Source: Colwellia_A sp047621305
GTDB lineage: Bacteria > Pseudomonadota > Gammaproteobacteria > Enterobacterales > Alteromonadaceae
DNA length: 64,000 bases
Assembly (NCBI GenBank): GCA_047621305.1
Contig: JBLHNB010000017.1
Span: 7,055 to 71,054, forward strand
Direction of reading: 5' to 3'
Positions 54,636-63,979 of this stretch are shown piece by piece; position 1 is the stretch's first letter; each line of letters opens with the position of its first letter. The notes under the pieces are model-generated. The model worked only from the letters and a program-made list of their open reading frames with translations, ran no database searches and was not told the origin of the DNA. Both the position numbers and the translations under genes were made by a program.

Positions 54636-55487
54636 CTAATCCCCCAACGGCAAACGACCGTTATCTTGTCGGTGTTCGTCCAAATGCATTTTAATACGTC
54701 GCAATTTTTCACGTGATTTACGTTGATTTTTTACCGCTAATTCGCTGGCCAAAATGTCGATAGCAGCCATCATCACGTAACGTGAAGCACTGGGTTTAAA
54801 AATATAGTCAGCTTCTTGGGTTGTTATCGGTAAGTGAATATCAGCGAGTTCAGCTAACTCGCTTTGCGGACAGATAGCAATAACATAGGCGCCATATGTT
54901 TTAGCAATACTTGCTGACTGATAAACATCAGGGCTCACGCCTCCTAAGGATAAACACAGCACGACATCACATTCATCAACAGTTGCTGCCGTCATGCGCA
55001 TTAACATAGGGTCACAATAAGCATGGCTATTAATATCGAGTCTAAAAAAGCGATGATGACACTCTTGTGCCATAACCGTACTGCCACCACCAACACCAAA
55101 AATAAGGGTATGTTTGGCTGAAGTTATTAATTGGCTAGCCTGTTTTATAACGGCATCAGTTATCAGCCCAGCATTGAGATTTAAAACGTCATGTATTGAT
55201 TTATATATCGCTGATATATTTTTTGGGGCCACTTTTTTATCATTGGTATATCGCTCCCCTACTGCTACTGATTGTGCCAACTTTAGTTTCAAGTCTCGTA
55301 CATTTTTACAGTCAAGCGCTTTTGCTAAACGGGTAATACTGGCATGACTGACTTGTACTTTATCGGCTAATTCACTAATTGGCGCATGCGCGGCGTAACT
55401 CATGTCACTTAATATAAACTTGGCAATTTTTTGCTCTGACGGTCGTAAGTGCGGTAATCGCTCATTTATTTGAGAAACTATATCCAT
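54636..55487 (-). CDS. RpiR/MurR family transcriptional regulator
   Basis: A 283-residue regulator with an N-terminal HTH_6 domain (about 1-77, ISELADKVQVSHASITRLAKAL) and a SIS sugar-phosphate/sugar-acid binding domain (about 110-240, TLIFGVGGGSTVMAQECHHRF and CLSLGGVSPDVYQSASIAKTYG). Regulators of this type answer to phosphosugars or related acids; KDPG or KDG is a natural guess here. It lies inside the operon between the PLP enzyme and the deacylase, and probably acts at the upstream 56792-57412 region. Confidence 0.9.
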   Translation of the reverse strand: MDIVSQINERLPHLRPSEQKIAKFILSDMSYAAHAPISELADKVQVSHASITRLAKALDCKNVRDLKLKLAQSVAVGERYTNDKKVAPKNISAIYKSIHDVLNLNAGLITDAVIKQASQLITSAKHTLIFGVGGGSTVMAQECHHRFFRLDINSHAYCDPMLMRMTAATVDECDVVLCLSLGGVSPDVYQSASIAKTYGAYVIAICPQSELAELADIHLPITTQEADYIFKPSASRYVMMAAIDILASELAVKNQRKSREKLRRIKMHLDEHRQDNGRLPLGD

Positions 55488-55504
55488 TATGTGTACTCTA
55501 TAAA

Positions 55505-56791
55505 TTAGAAGTAAGTGGCGATCTGTTTTTTAATAACAAAGTTATCATCAACAAGACCTATAAAACGCCACTTATCCATGGTTAGACATGGATGAGAAGT
55601 TGAAAAACTGATCAGATCGCCAGGCAATAACTGTGCGTCATCCGGGATATTCATCATGCTATGTTGATCCATTACTTTAACAATCTGCCATCTTGCATCA
55701 GCGGGCATTGGCCGATAATTATCAAAATGTTTCTTGGTAGGGCTAAAATATAAACTCGGCGTAGGGAAACCGGCATCAAAAGCAACATCACGCTTGCCCA
55801 AACCTATAATTGCCAAGCCCGGCTCTGGGATAGAATGCACATATGCCCAAACTTCTAGACTACTGCTTAATTCTCCGGTCTCTTCGCACGCAAATTTTGC
55901 TGCCAAGGCACTGCGCTGCATCACTATATTTTGCGCGTCTTGGTATATACCCGTATCATGAATTAAATAACATCCCGGCCTGATAACCACGGTATAGTCG
56001 AATGAAAGTTCATTATTTATTAAGGTGTCCGCGACAACATCGTACCAAGCAGAACCTGCCCCGGTAATGATAAATTCCTCGCGAGTGTCGATAATATTTT
56101 GATCCTTTAATTGTGTAGCCAGTAATTGAATGCTGCGGATGAAATCGACGATTTCGTTTTTTGCATTTCCCCCCTGTATGACGCCCTCGTAAAAACTTAG
56201 GCCGCAAATATTTAAAGACTCATATTCTTTAATGACATCACATAACGGCTTGATTAAATTAATATCACGCCAACCACAACGGCCACCTATAACACCTATT
56301 TCTAACAAAATGTTTAACGATACATTTTCATTTGAAAAGTATTCCCCCAGGGCTTTTGCATTTTCAATGGAATCAACAAAACAATAAAACTCGCAGTCAC
56401 CTTTTTTAAGCAATGTGGCAATCAATTCAAAATGTCGACGACCAATCAACTGATTCGCTAAAATAATACGCTTAACACCATGTTGATAGGCGGTAAGCAC
56501 TTGTGGAACAGTCGCCAGACTTATCCCCCAGCACCCCGCTTCTTGTTGTAATTTAAATAATTCTGGCGCCATAGTCGTTTTACCATGCGGCGCTAATTTA
56601 ACTGTAGATTTTTCGCTAAAGGTTTGCATCCAACGAGCATTATTTTTGAGTACTTGTTCATTAAGAACAGCAACGGGGAAACTGACCTCTTCAGCTAAAA
56701 GATCCCAGCCCAGAGTTGGTAATTGGCTTAGCCCACCGGAGCCTTTTTGTGTTATTTCAAAGGTGTTTTCTGTACTACGGGTGTTTGACAT
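55505..56791 (-). CDS. Fold-type III PLP enzyme, D-threonine aldolase/D-serine dehydratase-like (candidate D-glucosaminate deaminase)
   Basis: A 428-residue PLP enzyme with an alanine-racemase-like N-terminal barrel and the D-serine dehydratase-like C-terminal domain. The likely Schiff-base lysine is K71 in LAPHGKTTMAPEL, matching the PHxKT motif of D-threonine aldolases and DSD1 enzymes. The C-terminal metal motif HxC is present in FSTSHPCLTMDKW. Such enzymes deaminate or cleave D-3-hydroxy amino acids; D-glucosaminate is one by stereochemistry, and its deamination gives KDG, the substrate of the kinase in this operon. First gene of the operon; the next starts 17 bases downstream. Confidence 0.85.
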   Translation of the reverse strand: MSNTRSTENTFEITQKGSGGLSQLPTLGWDLLAEEVSFPVAVLNEQVLKNNARWMQTFSEKSTVKLAPHGKTTMAPELFKLQQEAGCWGISLATVPQVLTAYQHGVKRIILANQLIGRRHFELIATLLKKGDCEFYCFVDSIENAKALGEYFSNENVSLNILLEIGVIGGRCGWRDINLIKPLCDVIKEYESLNICGLSFYEGVIQGGNAKNEIVDFIRSIQLLATQLKDQNIIDTREEFIITGAGSAWYDVVADTLINNELSFDYTVVIRPGCYLIHDTGIYQDAQNIVMQRSALAAKFACEETGELSSSLEVWAYVHSIPEPGLAIIGLGKRDVAFDAGFPTPSLYFSPTKKHFDNYRPMPADARWQIVKVMDQHSMMNIPDDAQLLPGDLISFSTSHPCLTMDKWRFIGLVDDNFVIKKQIATYF

Positions 56792-56936
56792 TAATCACTC
56801 CATCACTCAAAAATTAAAAATATTTATTCACTTTTAATTATAAGTTATTCATATTTTTTACGATGATTTACAAAATACTTGTTGCATTTAGCGTCACTTT
56901 ACTGATAAAAAGTAACAAGTTCAATAGATGAATATT

Positions 56937-57001
56937 GTTATTTAGTAACTTAAATGTATTTTAAAAACTAAATAAGTCATAGTTCTTTTGTAACTAAATA
57001 A
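56937..57001. promoter_or_regulatory. Cluster of ACTAAATAA repeats upstream of the amino-sugar-acid operon
   Basis: ACTAAATAA occurs at 56967-56975 and 56993-57001, and inverted at 56938-56946 (within GTTATTTAGTAAC). A fourth copy is at 57276-57284 in the receptor's upstream region. Four copies of a nine-base word within 350 bases is more than chance suggests even in AT-rich DNA. Candidate operator for the operon's RpiR regulator. Confidence 0.45.
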
Positions 57002-57311
57002 ACGATGTAAATAAAATGATTCTTTATAACAAAAGCAAAGTGGTTAGTCCCAGTTTTTAAGACAAAACTGACTTGATTACTCTCAATTTTTAATTAAGTT
57101 GCCGAAGTCACTTTTCTTAACAGAAAATATTGATTTTGCAATTGCGATAACAAAAGTTGATAGAAAAGTATCGTAATGTGATTGAAAAGTGTATCTTTTG
57201 CTTTGAATTGAGTTGCACACTGAATGTGGGAATTAAAATCCCCTTATCTTGTGCCATTGAATTCAATTTACTCCCACTAAATAACCTTGTTATTTTTTTT
57301 GAAGTAAAATA

Positions 57312-57325
57312 TGACAGCGCTGTCA
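57312..57325. promoter_or_regulatory. Perfect palindrome TGACAGCGCTGTCA, LacI-type operator candidate
   Basis: A 14-base perfect palindrome with central CG, 87 bases before the TonB-dependent receptor start. It has the form of LacI-family operators and resembles sites recalled for the GlcNAc regulator NagR in Shewanella and relatives (not checked). No LacI regulator is encoded in the window. The rest of 56792-57412 shows no gene. Confidence 0.6.
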
Positions 57326-57412
57326 CTGGTAAAATAGAATCATCAACATAAAACAAGATGGTCATAAACATGGCCACAACAAAGTAACAACAAAAACATG
57401 TAAGGGTAAATT

Positions 57413-60400
57413 ATGTCAAACAAGATATTTAGAAGAAGCTTATTAGCAAGTAGCATTGCTGTAGTTTTAGCTGGTAGTGTGGCTCCATCAGCTATGGCTG
57501 CTGACGCTGACGCTGCTGCTGAAAAAGAAATAGAAGTTATTCAGGTACGTGGTATTCGCGGTAGTACTAAAGCAAGTATTAATGCTAAGCGTTTTGCTAC
57601 ATCACAAGTTGATGGTATCGCTGCTGAAGATATCGGAAAATTACCTGATGTAACAATTTCTGATTCATTACAACGTATTTCTGGTGTTCAAATAACACGT
57701 GTTGCCGGTGAAGGTGGTGTTGTTGCTATTCGTGGTCTTCCTCAGATTGACACAACCATGAACGGCGAAGTATTTTTGAGTGCGACCACTATTGATGAAG
57801 CAGGTGCAGATTTCAGTAACTTACCAGCACAATTATTTACCGGTGTTGATGTCTATAAAACGGCAACCTCAACCAATGCTGCTCAAGGTATTGCCGGTGC
57901 TATCGATTTAAAAACACGTCGTCCATTTGACCTTGATGAAGGTTTCACTTTCGCTGGTGGTGTTGAAGGTACACGTGGTTCAATAAGTCAAGAAAATGAC
58001 CATAACCTTAACGGCTTAGTTAGTTATAATGCTCAAAAATGGGGTCTATTATTATCTGCAGTAACATCAAAAGCCGTTTTATCAACAGATTATAATGGTT
58101 ACTTTGATACTTCAGAAGATGGTGGCATTGGTGCGGCTAACGCTAACAACCAAGGCTGGGGTGGCGATTCTCCAAGTAGTGCTACTCATATCGTACCACA
58201 AGGATTTGCTGCTTTTAATAAAGAAGAAGAACGTCAACGCGACGCGTTTCAATTATCTTTCCAAGCTGATTTAGGCGAAGGTTTTGAGTTAACGGCTGAC
58301 TATTTTTATACCCAGCAAGACCGTTTTAACCGTAAGCAAGGTTTATCACATAATAACCGTTGGGCTACTTTTAATGGTTATGCTTCTGGGGCCCCTGGTG
58401 GCTTTACTGGTGATATGTTCACTGTTCAACCACCCGCTGCAGACTTAGATGATAACCCTGATACTCCGGATACACTTCCACCAATACAAAACTGGGAAGG
58501 TATTAATAAATACAACCTAGAGTCTTATCGTTTACAGTCTTTCACCCAAGTTAACAATAACGAAGAAGAGTCTCAAAATTTAAATCTTGAATTAAATTAT
58601 GACAACGGTGGTGCTTTAACCGGTCAAGTTCGCATGACTCGTGCTAAAGCCACTGCGAAAATGCGTCATGGTTACGGTGAAGGCGATGTACTAAGTATTG
58701 ATCACAGTACACTAGCGACTGGCCAAGGCCAATTTTCTCAAGGTGAGAACTGTACTAACGGTGAAGCAATTGTTGGTGATAACGGTGGTTGTTACGCTAT
58801 GTTTGCTCCGGGAGGCATTCAAGACCAATTTACAGTTGGAGTGGATGTTTCAGGTGAACACCCAGCATTTTCAGGTTTCGACCAAATGGTAAATGGCGGC
58901 GGTGGTTCTCGAAGTGTTGCTGATTATATGAGCGATATAAACTCATATCATGTTGGCGCGTTTTCATCAGAAGGCAATACGGATGATACCGGCGAAATGA
59001 ACACGTTCAGCACTAAGTGGAACTATACCTTTGAAGAAGGCTTTATCACCAGTGTTGATTTTGGTGTTCGTACCATGGAGCGTACTGTAGACCATGATCA
59101 ATTTACCTATACTTCCAATTTTGGTGGCGGTTGTGATATAGCTCAATGGAAAGCTGTCGATCAATATACTGATAGTGCAGGCTGTGAAGGAAATGCTGAA
59201 GCAGGTGAGTACTTAACCGAAGCAGGTGTTTTTGCTAATGGATCTCCTGTGATGAAATCAGGTGATGCAAACGGCGATGGCGTTGTCGATAACGGTGAAG
59301 TCATACCAACAGTGGCTGGCGATTGGGTTCCTTATACGATTTTACCGCCAACCCGCCTAGATGAACATACCTCAGTTTCTTTCATTGAGAATTTAGGTGG
59401 TGTTAAAGGCTTACCCGGTGTTTGGGCAATTGACCCAAGTAACTTTAAAAATCCACGTCAATTTCATTTAGATACTTTTGGTAATGTTGCCCGTACAGAA
59501 AACGGTGGCGGTACTTATGATGTTGAATTAAATGAAGTCAGTTATTTCTTCCAAGCTAATTTTGAACATGATATTTTCAGTGGTAACTTTGGTGTAAAAG
59601 TTATTGAAACAGATTTATTTGTTAAACAAAATCTAGTTGGTTCTAACTTACCTCATTCTGGTTTAGGCCCTGATACAGGTGATAACGTTACTGAAAGAAG
59701 TTATACCGAATATTTACCCTCATTTAACTTAGCCGCTAATGTTACTGAAGATATCATTTTACGTGCAGCTTATTCTCAGAATATGCAAGCATTGGATCTT
59801 GATGCTTGGGGCGATGGTAAAGTGGTAGGTCGAGTAAATGATCCAACATGTGATTGTTTACGCGTAGTAAATGGTACCCAAAACGGAAATCCAGAATTGA
59901 ATCCTTGGCTTTCAGAAAATATGTCATTCTCTGCTGAATGGTATGTTGGTGAAGCGTCAATGGCATCAATTTCATTCTTTAATATCGAAATTGAGAGCTT
60001 TACAACTGGCGGTACTGTAATGATTGATGAGCCAGATGATGATGGTATTCGTCGTGGTCCATGGCCTTTTGCTACCCAAGTGCAAGGTGAAGGTGGCGAT
60101 GTTAAAGGTTTTGAGTTGAATGGCCGTGTTGCCTTTAGTGATGTTACTGACGTTAGCTTTTTATCTTCATTTGGTTTAGACGCTAACTATACTTACAACG
60201 ATAGTTCACAAGAAGCAAAAGGTGTATTGGGTAACGACTTACCGTTTGAAGGTATGTCTGAAGATACTTATAACTTGGTCTTATGGTTTGAACAAGATGG
60301 CCTTTCTGCCCGTGTTGCTTGGAATCAAGTTAGTCCACGCTTAATCACTCAAGGTGGTGCAAACGTTGGTGGTCAATCACTTTATCAAGATACTTATTCA

Positions 60401-60571
60401 CAAATTGATATCAGTGCAAACTATGATGTTAACGAAAATATCAGTGTTTATCTAAGTGGTGCAAACGTGACTGAAGAATTCCAACAAACTTATGTTGAAT
60501 TCAAATCACAAAAAGCCTTCCAAAATTTATATGAAGCTCGTTACACTGCTGGTGTTCGCGTAATTTTCTAA
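57413..60571 (+). CDS. TonB-dependent outer-membrane receptor
   Basis: A 1052-residue receptor importing a ligand across the outer membrane with TonB energy. A signal peptide ends near residue 29 (SAMAA). The TonB box is IEVIQVRG at about 40-47, followed by the plug (about 60-185, GKLPDVTISDSLQRISGVQITR and VAIRGLPQ) and the 22-strand barrel ending in VRVIF. It belongs to the long carbohydrate-type receptor group common in Alteromonadales and Xanthomonadales, not the short siderophore type. AAGGG precedes the ATG. Divergent from the GH20 operon, so oligosaccharide uptake is the likely job, but the ligand is inferred. Confidence 0.92.
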   Translation: MSNKIFRRSLLASSIAVVLAGSVAPSAMAADADAAAEKEIEVIQVRGIRGSTKASINAKRFATSQVDGIAAEDIGKLPDVTISDSLQRISGVQITRVAGEGGVVAIRGLPQIDTTMNGEVFLSATTIDEAGADFSNLPAQLFTGVDVYKTATSTNAAQGIAGAIDLKTRRPFDLDEGFTFAGGVEGTRGSISQENDHNLNGLVSYNAQKWGLLLSAVTSKAVLSTDYNGYFDTSEDGGIGAANANNQGWGGDSPSSATHIVPQGFAAFNKEEERQRDAFQLSFQADLGEGFELTADYFYTQQDRFNRKQGLSHNNRWATFNGYASGAPGGFTGDMFTVQPPAADLDDNPDTPDTLPPIQNWEGINKYNLESYRLQSFTQVNNNEEESQNLNLELNYDNGGALTGQVRMTRAKATAKMRHGYGEGDVLSIDHSTLATGQGQFSQGENCTNGEAIVGDNGGCYAMFAPGGIQDQFTVGVDVSGEHPAFSGFDQMVNGGGGSRSVADYMSDINSYHVGAFSSEGNTDDTGEMNTFSTKWNYTFEEGFITSVDFGVRTMERTVDHDQFTYTSNFGGGCDIAQWKAVDQYTDSAGCEGNAEAGEYLTEAGVFANGSPVMKSGDANGDGVVDNGEVIPTVAGDWVPYTILPPTRLDEHTSVSFIENLGGVKGLPGVWAIDPSNFKNPRQFHLDTFGNVARTENGGGTYDVELNEVSYFFQANFEHDIFSGNFGVKVIETDLFVKQNLVGSNLPHSGLGPDTGDNVTERSYTEYLPSFNLAANVTEDIILRAAYSQNMQALDLDAWGDGKVVGRVNDPTCDCLRVVNGTQNGNPELNPWLSENMSFSAEWYVGEASMASISFFNIEIESFTTGGTVMIDEPDDDGIRRGPWPFATQVQGEGGDVKGFELNGRVAFSDVTDVSFLSSFGLDANYTYNDSSQEAKGVLGNDLPFEGMSEDTYNLVLWFEQDGLSARVAWNQVSPRLITQGGANVGGQSLYQDTYSQIDISANYDVNENISVYLSGANVTEEFQQTYVEFKSQKAFQNLYEARYTAGVRVIF

Positions 60572-60614
60572 AACACTAGAAAATTACGATTGAAGACTTA
60601 GTGTAAACTAAAAT

Positions 60615-60643
60615 AAACCGCTACATATTTGTAGCGGTTTTTT
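60615..60643 (+). terminator. Rho-independent terminator after the TonB-dependent receptor
   Basis: AAACCGCTAC and GTAGCGGTTT form a perfect 10-base stem with a 6-base loop and a T run. It separates the receptor from the halogenase pair; about 200 AT-rich bases follow without a gene. Confidence 0.85.
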
Positions 60644-60845
60644 ATTTTAAAAAATAGTAACTCATTGTTTATTTTAAATTAAATAATAAATTTCATTTGA
60701 TACTATTGATATAAATCAATCTTATAACGTAATAGAATGCTAGAGTATAAAATAAAATAGTATTTTTAGGTGGATAAAAAAACAACTCATCTATACCCAC
60801 TATGACAGTACAAAATTCAAACAGTACAATTAACGGCTAATAATA

Positions 60846-62354
60846 ATGACAACTAAAAAAATTCAGTCCATCGTTATCGTTGGTGGTGGCACCTCAGGTT
60901 GGATGACAGCTGCGGCCTTAAGTAAACATTTTAAAGAAAAACCCGTTAAGATCACCTTAGTCGATTCGTCAAAGATTGGTACCATCGGCGTTGGTGAGGC
61001 AACTATTCCTACTTTACGCAGATTTTATCAACAATTAGGCTTTAGCGATTTAGAGGTTATCAACGCGACTAATGCAACCTGTAAATTAGGCATAGAATTT
61101 AAAGATTGGTACAAAAAAGACCACTCATTTATTCATCCCTTTGGCATTTATGGGCAAGGTACACAAGAGGTTGCATTTCATCATTATTGGTTAAAAGCTT
61201 ATCAATTAAGTGGTAAAAATGACTTCGCCGATTATTCATTAGGTGTCAATTTAGCCCAAGAAAACAAATTTACTTTACCTGACAAAAAACCTAACAGTCA
61301 ACTAGATGTTTTTGACTGGGCTTTACATTTTGATGCAGATTTATTTGCCAAATTGATGCGTGATTTTTCCCTCAAGAATGGGATCACCCACCTTGATAAA
61401 AACATCAGCCAAGTTAACCTATTAGCCATAGATGGCGGTATTAAATCGCTAACATTTGAAGACCACAGCCAGTTAAAAGCTGATTTATTTATTGATTGTT
61501 CTGGATTCAAAGGCTTATTAATTCAACAAGCGATGAAGACTGAGTACATCAACTGGAGTGAATGGCTGGTTTGTGACCGCGCTGTAGCTTTGCAAAGTGA
61601 AGCAACCAAATCACCGTTATCTCGCACGATATCGCATGCACAAAAAGCGGGTTGGTTATGGCATATTCCTCTACAGAACCGTACAGGCAATGGCCACGTT
61701 TATAGTAGTAAATATATGAGTGACGATGAAGCAACAGCCACACTTATTCAAAACATTGATGGTAAAGCGCTTAATTCACCGAGACAGTTCTCATTTACTC
61801 CCGGCCGTTGTAAAAAATCTTGGAATAAAAATTGTATTGCCGTCGGCCTTTCATCCGGCTTCTTGGAACCCCTTGAAAGTACCAGTATTGCTTTAGTTGA
61901 AACCGCGATTAATAGGATAATATTGTCCTTTTCAAGCAACGAATATGATCAACAAGCTATCGAGCGTTTTAATGAGGTCACCGCAATGGAATATGAGCGA
62001 GTTCGTGATTTTATTATTTTACACTATCAAGCTAACCAAAGAGATGACTCCCCCATGTGGCAAGACTGTCGAGAAATGATCTTACCAAAATCATTAATTG
62101 AAAAAATGACAGCATTTAAAACAACCGGGAAAGTCATTCGATATCCTTGGGAAATATTTGGCAACGATAGTTGGCTAGCCATTTTTAATGGCTTTCATTA
62201 TATACCTGAAAGCTACGATAAAAGAGTTGATAATATGACGCTAGATTATTTAAACGAAAATCTAGCTTATATGCGTAACAAGATAAAGACATCTGTAGAT
62301 GCAGCAGATAATCACCATGCCTTTTTAACAAAAAACTGTGGTTTTAATAAATAA
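60846..62354 (+). CDS. Flavin-dependent (tryptophan) halogenase family protein, first of a pair
   Basis: A 502-residue FAD-binding protein of the tryptophan-halogenase family. The FAD motif is IVGGGTSGWMTAAAL at residues 11-25. The family's catalytic Lys is K80 (ATCKLGIEFKDW), the WxWxIP signature is W270-x-W272-x-I-P275, and the Glu of PLEST is E344, close to K79 and E346 of PrnA. So the chemistry could be intact. Next to a TonB-dependent receptor such genes usually belong to carbohydrate loci and their true substrate is unknown; 'tryptophan' should not be taken literally. Its stop is 37 bases before the second copy. Confidence 0.88.
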   Translation: MTTKKIQSIVIVGGGTSGWMTAAALSKHFKEKPVKITLVDSSKIGTIGVGEATIPTLRRFYQQLGFSDLEVINATNATCKLGIEFKDWYKKDHSFIHPFGIYGQGTQEVAFHHYWLKAYQLSGKNDFADYSLGVNLAQENKFTLPDKKPNSQLDVFDWALHFDADLFAKLMRDFSLKNGITHLDKNISQVNLLAIDGGIKSLTFEDHSQLKADLFIDCSGFKGLLIQQAMKTEYINWSEWLVCDRAVALQSEATKSPLSRTISHAQKAGWLWHIPLQNRTGNGHVYSSKYMSDDEATATLIQNIDGKALNSPRQFSFTPGRCKKSWNKNCIAVGLSSGFLEPLESTSIALVETAINRIILSFSSNEYDQQAIERFNEVTAMEYERVRDFIILHYQANQRDDSPMWQDCREMILPKSLIEKMTAFKTTGKVIRYPWEIFGNDSWLAIFNGFHYIPESYDKRVDNMTLDYLNENLAYMRNKIKTSVDAADNHHAFLTKNCGFNK

Positions 62355-62391
62355 CCCACCCTCTACTGAAGCGTTAAATTTGGAGTTATTA

Positions 62392-63909
62392 ATGAAGACA
62401 ACTCAAGATCCAATTAAAAAATTTGTTATCCTTGGTGGTGGTACATCAGGCTGGCTAGCGGCAGCTATGATAGGTAATATTTTTAAGCATTCCGATGTTG
62501 AAGTAGAGCTTGTAGAATCTGCCGACGTGGGCATTATAGGTGTTGGTGAAGCCACTATTCCGCCTTTACTAAAAACGATTGAAGCCTTAGGTATCGACCA
62601 AGTCGATTTTATTAAAGCAACACAATCTACATTTAAATGGGGCATACAATTTGAAAACTGGCATACCCTCGGAGCTTCATATTTCCATCCCTTTGGTACG
62701 TTAGGACGCGACATCGACGGTCATAATTTTTATCAATGTTGGTTGAAATCTAAAGCTGAAGGGGATAATTCCCCCTTAATGAGTCATTCACCTGAAAACA
62801 TTCTCTCTGAGAACAATCGTTTCTTTTTACCTTTTGAGGCAGCTAATACTCCCCTTGCCAGTGCAAATTACGCCTTACATTTAGATGCCGTATTGGTTGG
62901 CAAGTACCTACGAAAATTTTCAGAAAATATAGGTGTTAAAAGAACGGTAGGACATGTTGAAAGCGTTAATAAAAATAACACCGGCTATATTGAAAGCTTA
63001 AGACTAAAAGATGGCACTTTGATTGAAGGTGAGTTTTTTATCGATTGTACTGGCTTTAAAGGTCTGTTAATTGAAGGCGCATTGCAAACAGGTTATGACG
63101 ATTGGTCTCAGTATTTACCTTGTAATCGTGCTGTCACAGTACAAACTCATAACATCGCCGAAACCAAGCCTTATACCATAGCAAAAGCACAAGACGCAGG
63201 CTGGACCTGGCGAATACCTTTGCAGCACCGAACGGGAAATGGCTATGTTTTTTGTGATAAATATTGCAGTGATGAACAAGCCATAACCGCCTTATTAGAA
63301 ACTGTCGATGGTGAGGTTATTGGTAGCCCTCGTATTATCCCCTTTGTTACTGGCGTGCGAAAAAAAACCTGGCATAAAAACTGTCTAGCATTGGGTTTAG
63401 CACAAGGTTTTTTAGAGCCGTTAGAGTCAACGGCTATTCATTTGGTATCAAAAAGTCTCGCTTTATTTATTCAAATGTTTCCTGACAAAACATGTAATGA
63501 AAATTTAGCCAATGAGTTTAACCGTAGAGTTCACGCTGACTATGAAGAAATCAGGGACTTTCTCGTATTACATTATTGTACAACGTCTCGAGAAGATACT
63601 GATTTTTGGCGTTGGTGTAAAAATATGGATATTCCCAAAACACTGCAAGAAAAATTAGACTTTTTTAAAGTAGCAGGAGGTTTAAAACCAGGTATTGAGG
63701 AGCTGTTCCAACCCACGAGTTGGTATGCCGTATTAACCGGTATGAATGTTATTCCTGAAAATTACAACTCAACTATTGATGCTTTAGATTATCAAAAGTT
63801 AAAGATCAGCATGGACAAAGGTAAACAAGCGATTGTTGATACGGTTATGAAACAACCTAGCCATGATCAGTTTATACAAAAATATTGCTCTGCGAAGAAA
63901 CCTAGCTAA
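62392..63909 (+). CDS. Flavin-dependent (tryptophan) halogenase family protein, second of a pair
   Basis: A 505-residue homologue of the preceding gene, from ATG at 62392 with GGAG upstream; a longer frame from 62338 would overlap its neighbour. FAD motif ILGGGTSGWLAAAMIG (13-28), catalytic Lys K82 (STFKWGIQFENW), W271-x-W273 signature (GWTWRIPLQHRTGNGY) and E345 in FLEPLESTAIH are all kept. The pair probably arose by duplication and has diverged well. Substrate unknown; probably cotranscribed with the first copy. Confidence 0.88.
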   Translation: MKTTQDPIKKFVILGGGTSGWLAAAMIGNIFKHSDVEVELVESADVGIIGVGEATIPPLLKTIEALGIDQVDFIKATQSTFKWGIQFENWHTLGASYFHPFGTLGRDIDGHNFYQCWLKSKAEGDNSPLMSHSPENILSENNRFFLPFEAANTPLASANYALHLDAVLVGKYLRKFSENIGVKRTVGHVESVNKNNTGYIESLRLKDGTLIEGEFFIDCTGFKGLLIEGALQTGYDDWSQYLPCNRAVTVQTHNIAETKPYTIAKAQDAGWTWRIPLQHRTGNGYVFCDKYCSDEQAITALLETVDGEVIGSPRIIPFVTGVRKKTWHKNCLALGLAQGFLEPLESTAIHLVSKSLALFIQMFPDKTCNENLANEFNRRVHADYEEIRDFLVLHYCTTSREDTDFWRWCKNMDIPKTLQEKLDFFKVAGGLKPGIEELFQPTSWYAVLTGMNVIPENYNSTIDALDYQKLKISMDKGKQAIVDTVMKQPSHDQFIQKYCSAKKPS

Positions 63910-63930
63910 ACCTAGTTACCTAAACTTAAC

Positions 63931-63979
63931 TTTTAACTTTTAACTTTTAACTTTTAACTTTTAACTTTTAACTTTTAAC
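63931..63979. repeat. Heptamer tandem repeat (TTTTAAC)x7
   Basis: Seven perfect copies of TTTTAAC run from 63931 to 63979, after a partial CTTAAC, 21 bases past the second halogenase stop. A slippage-prone array in non-coding DNA near the window's end. Confidence 0.95.

Noticed and set aside
57117..57377. 86-residue minus-strand open frame in the receptor's upstream region
   Set aside because: It covers the candidate operator, is low-complexity, has no ribosome binding site and no recognisable domain.
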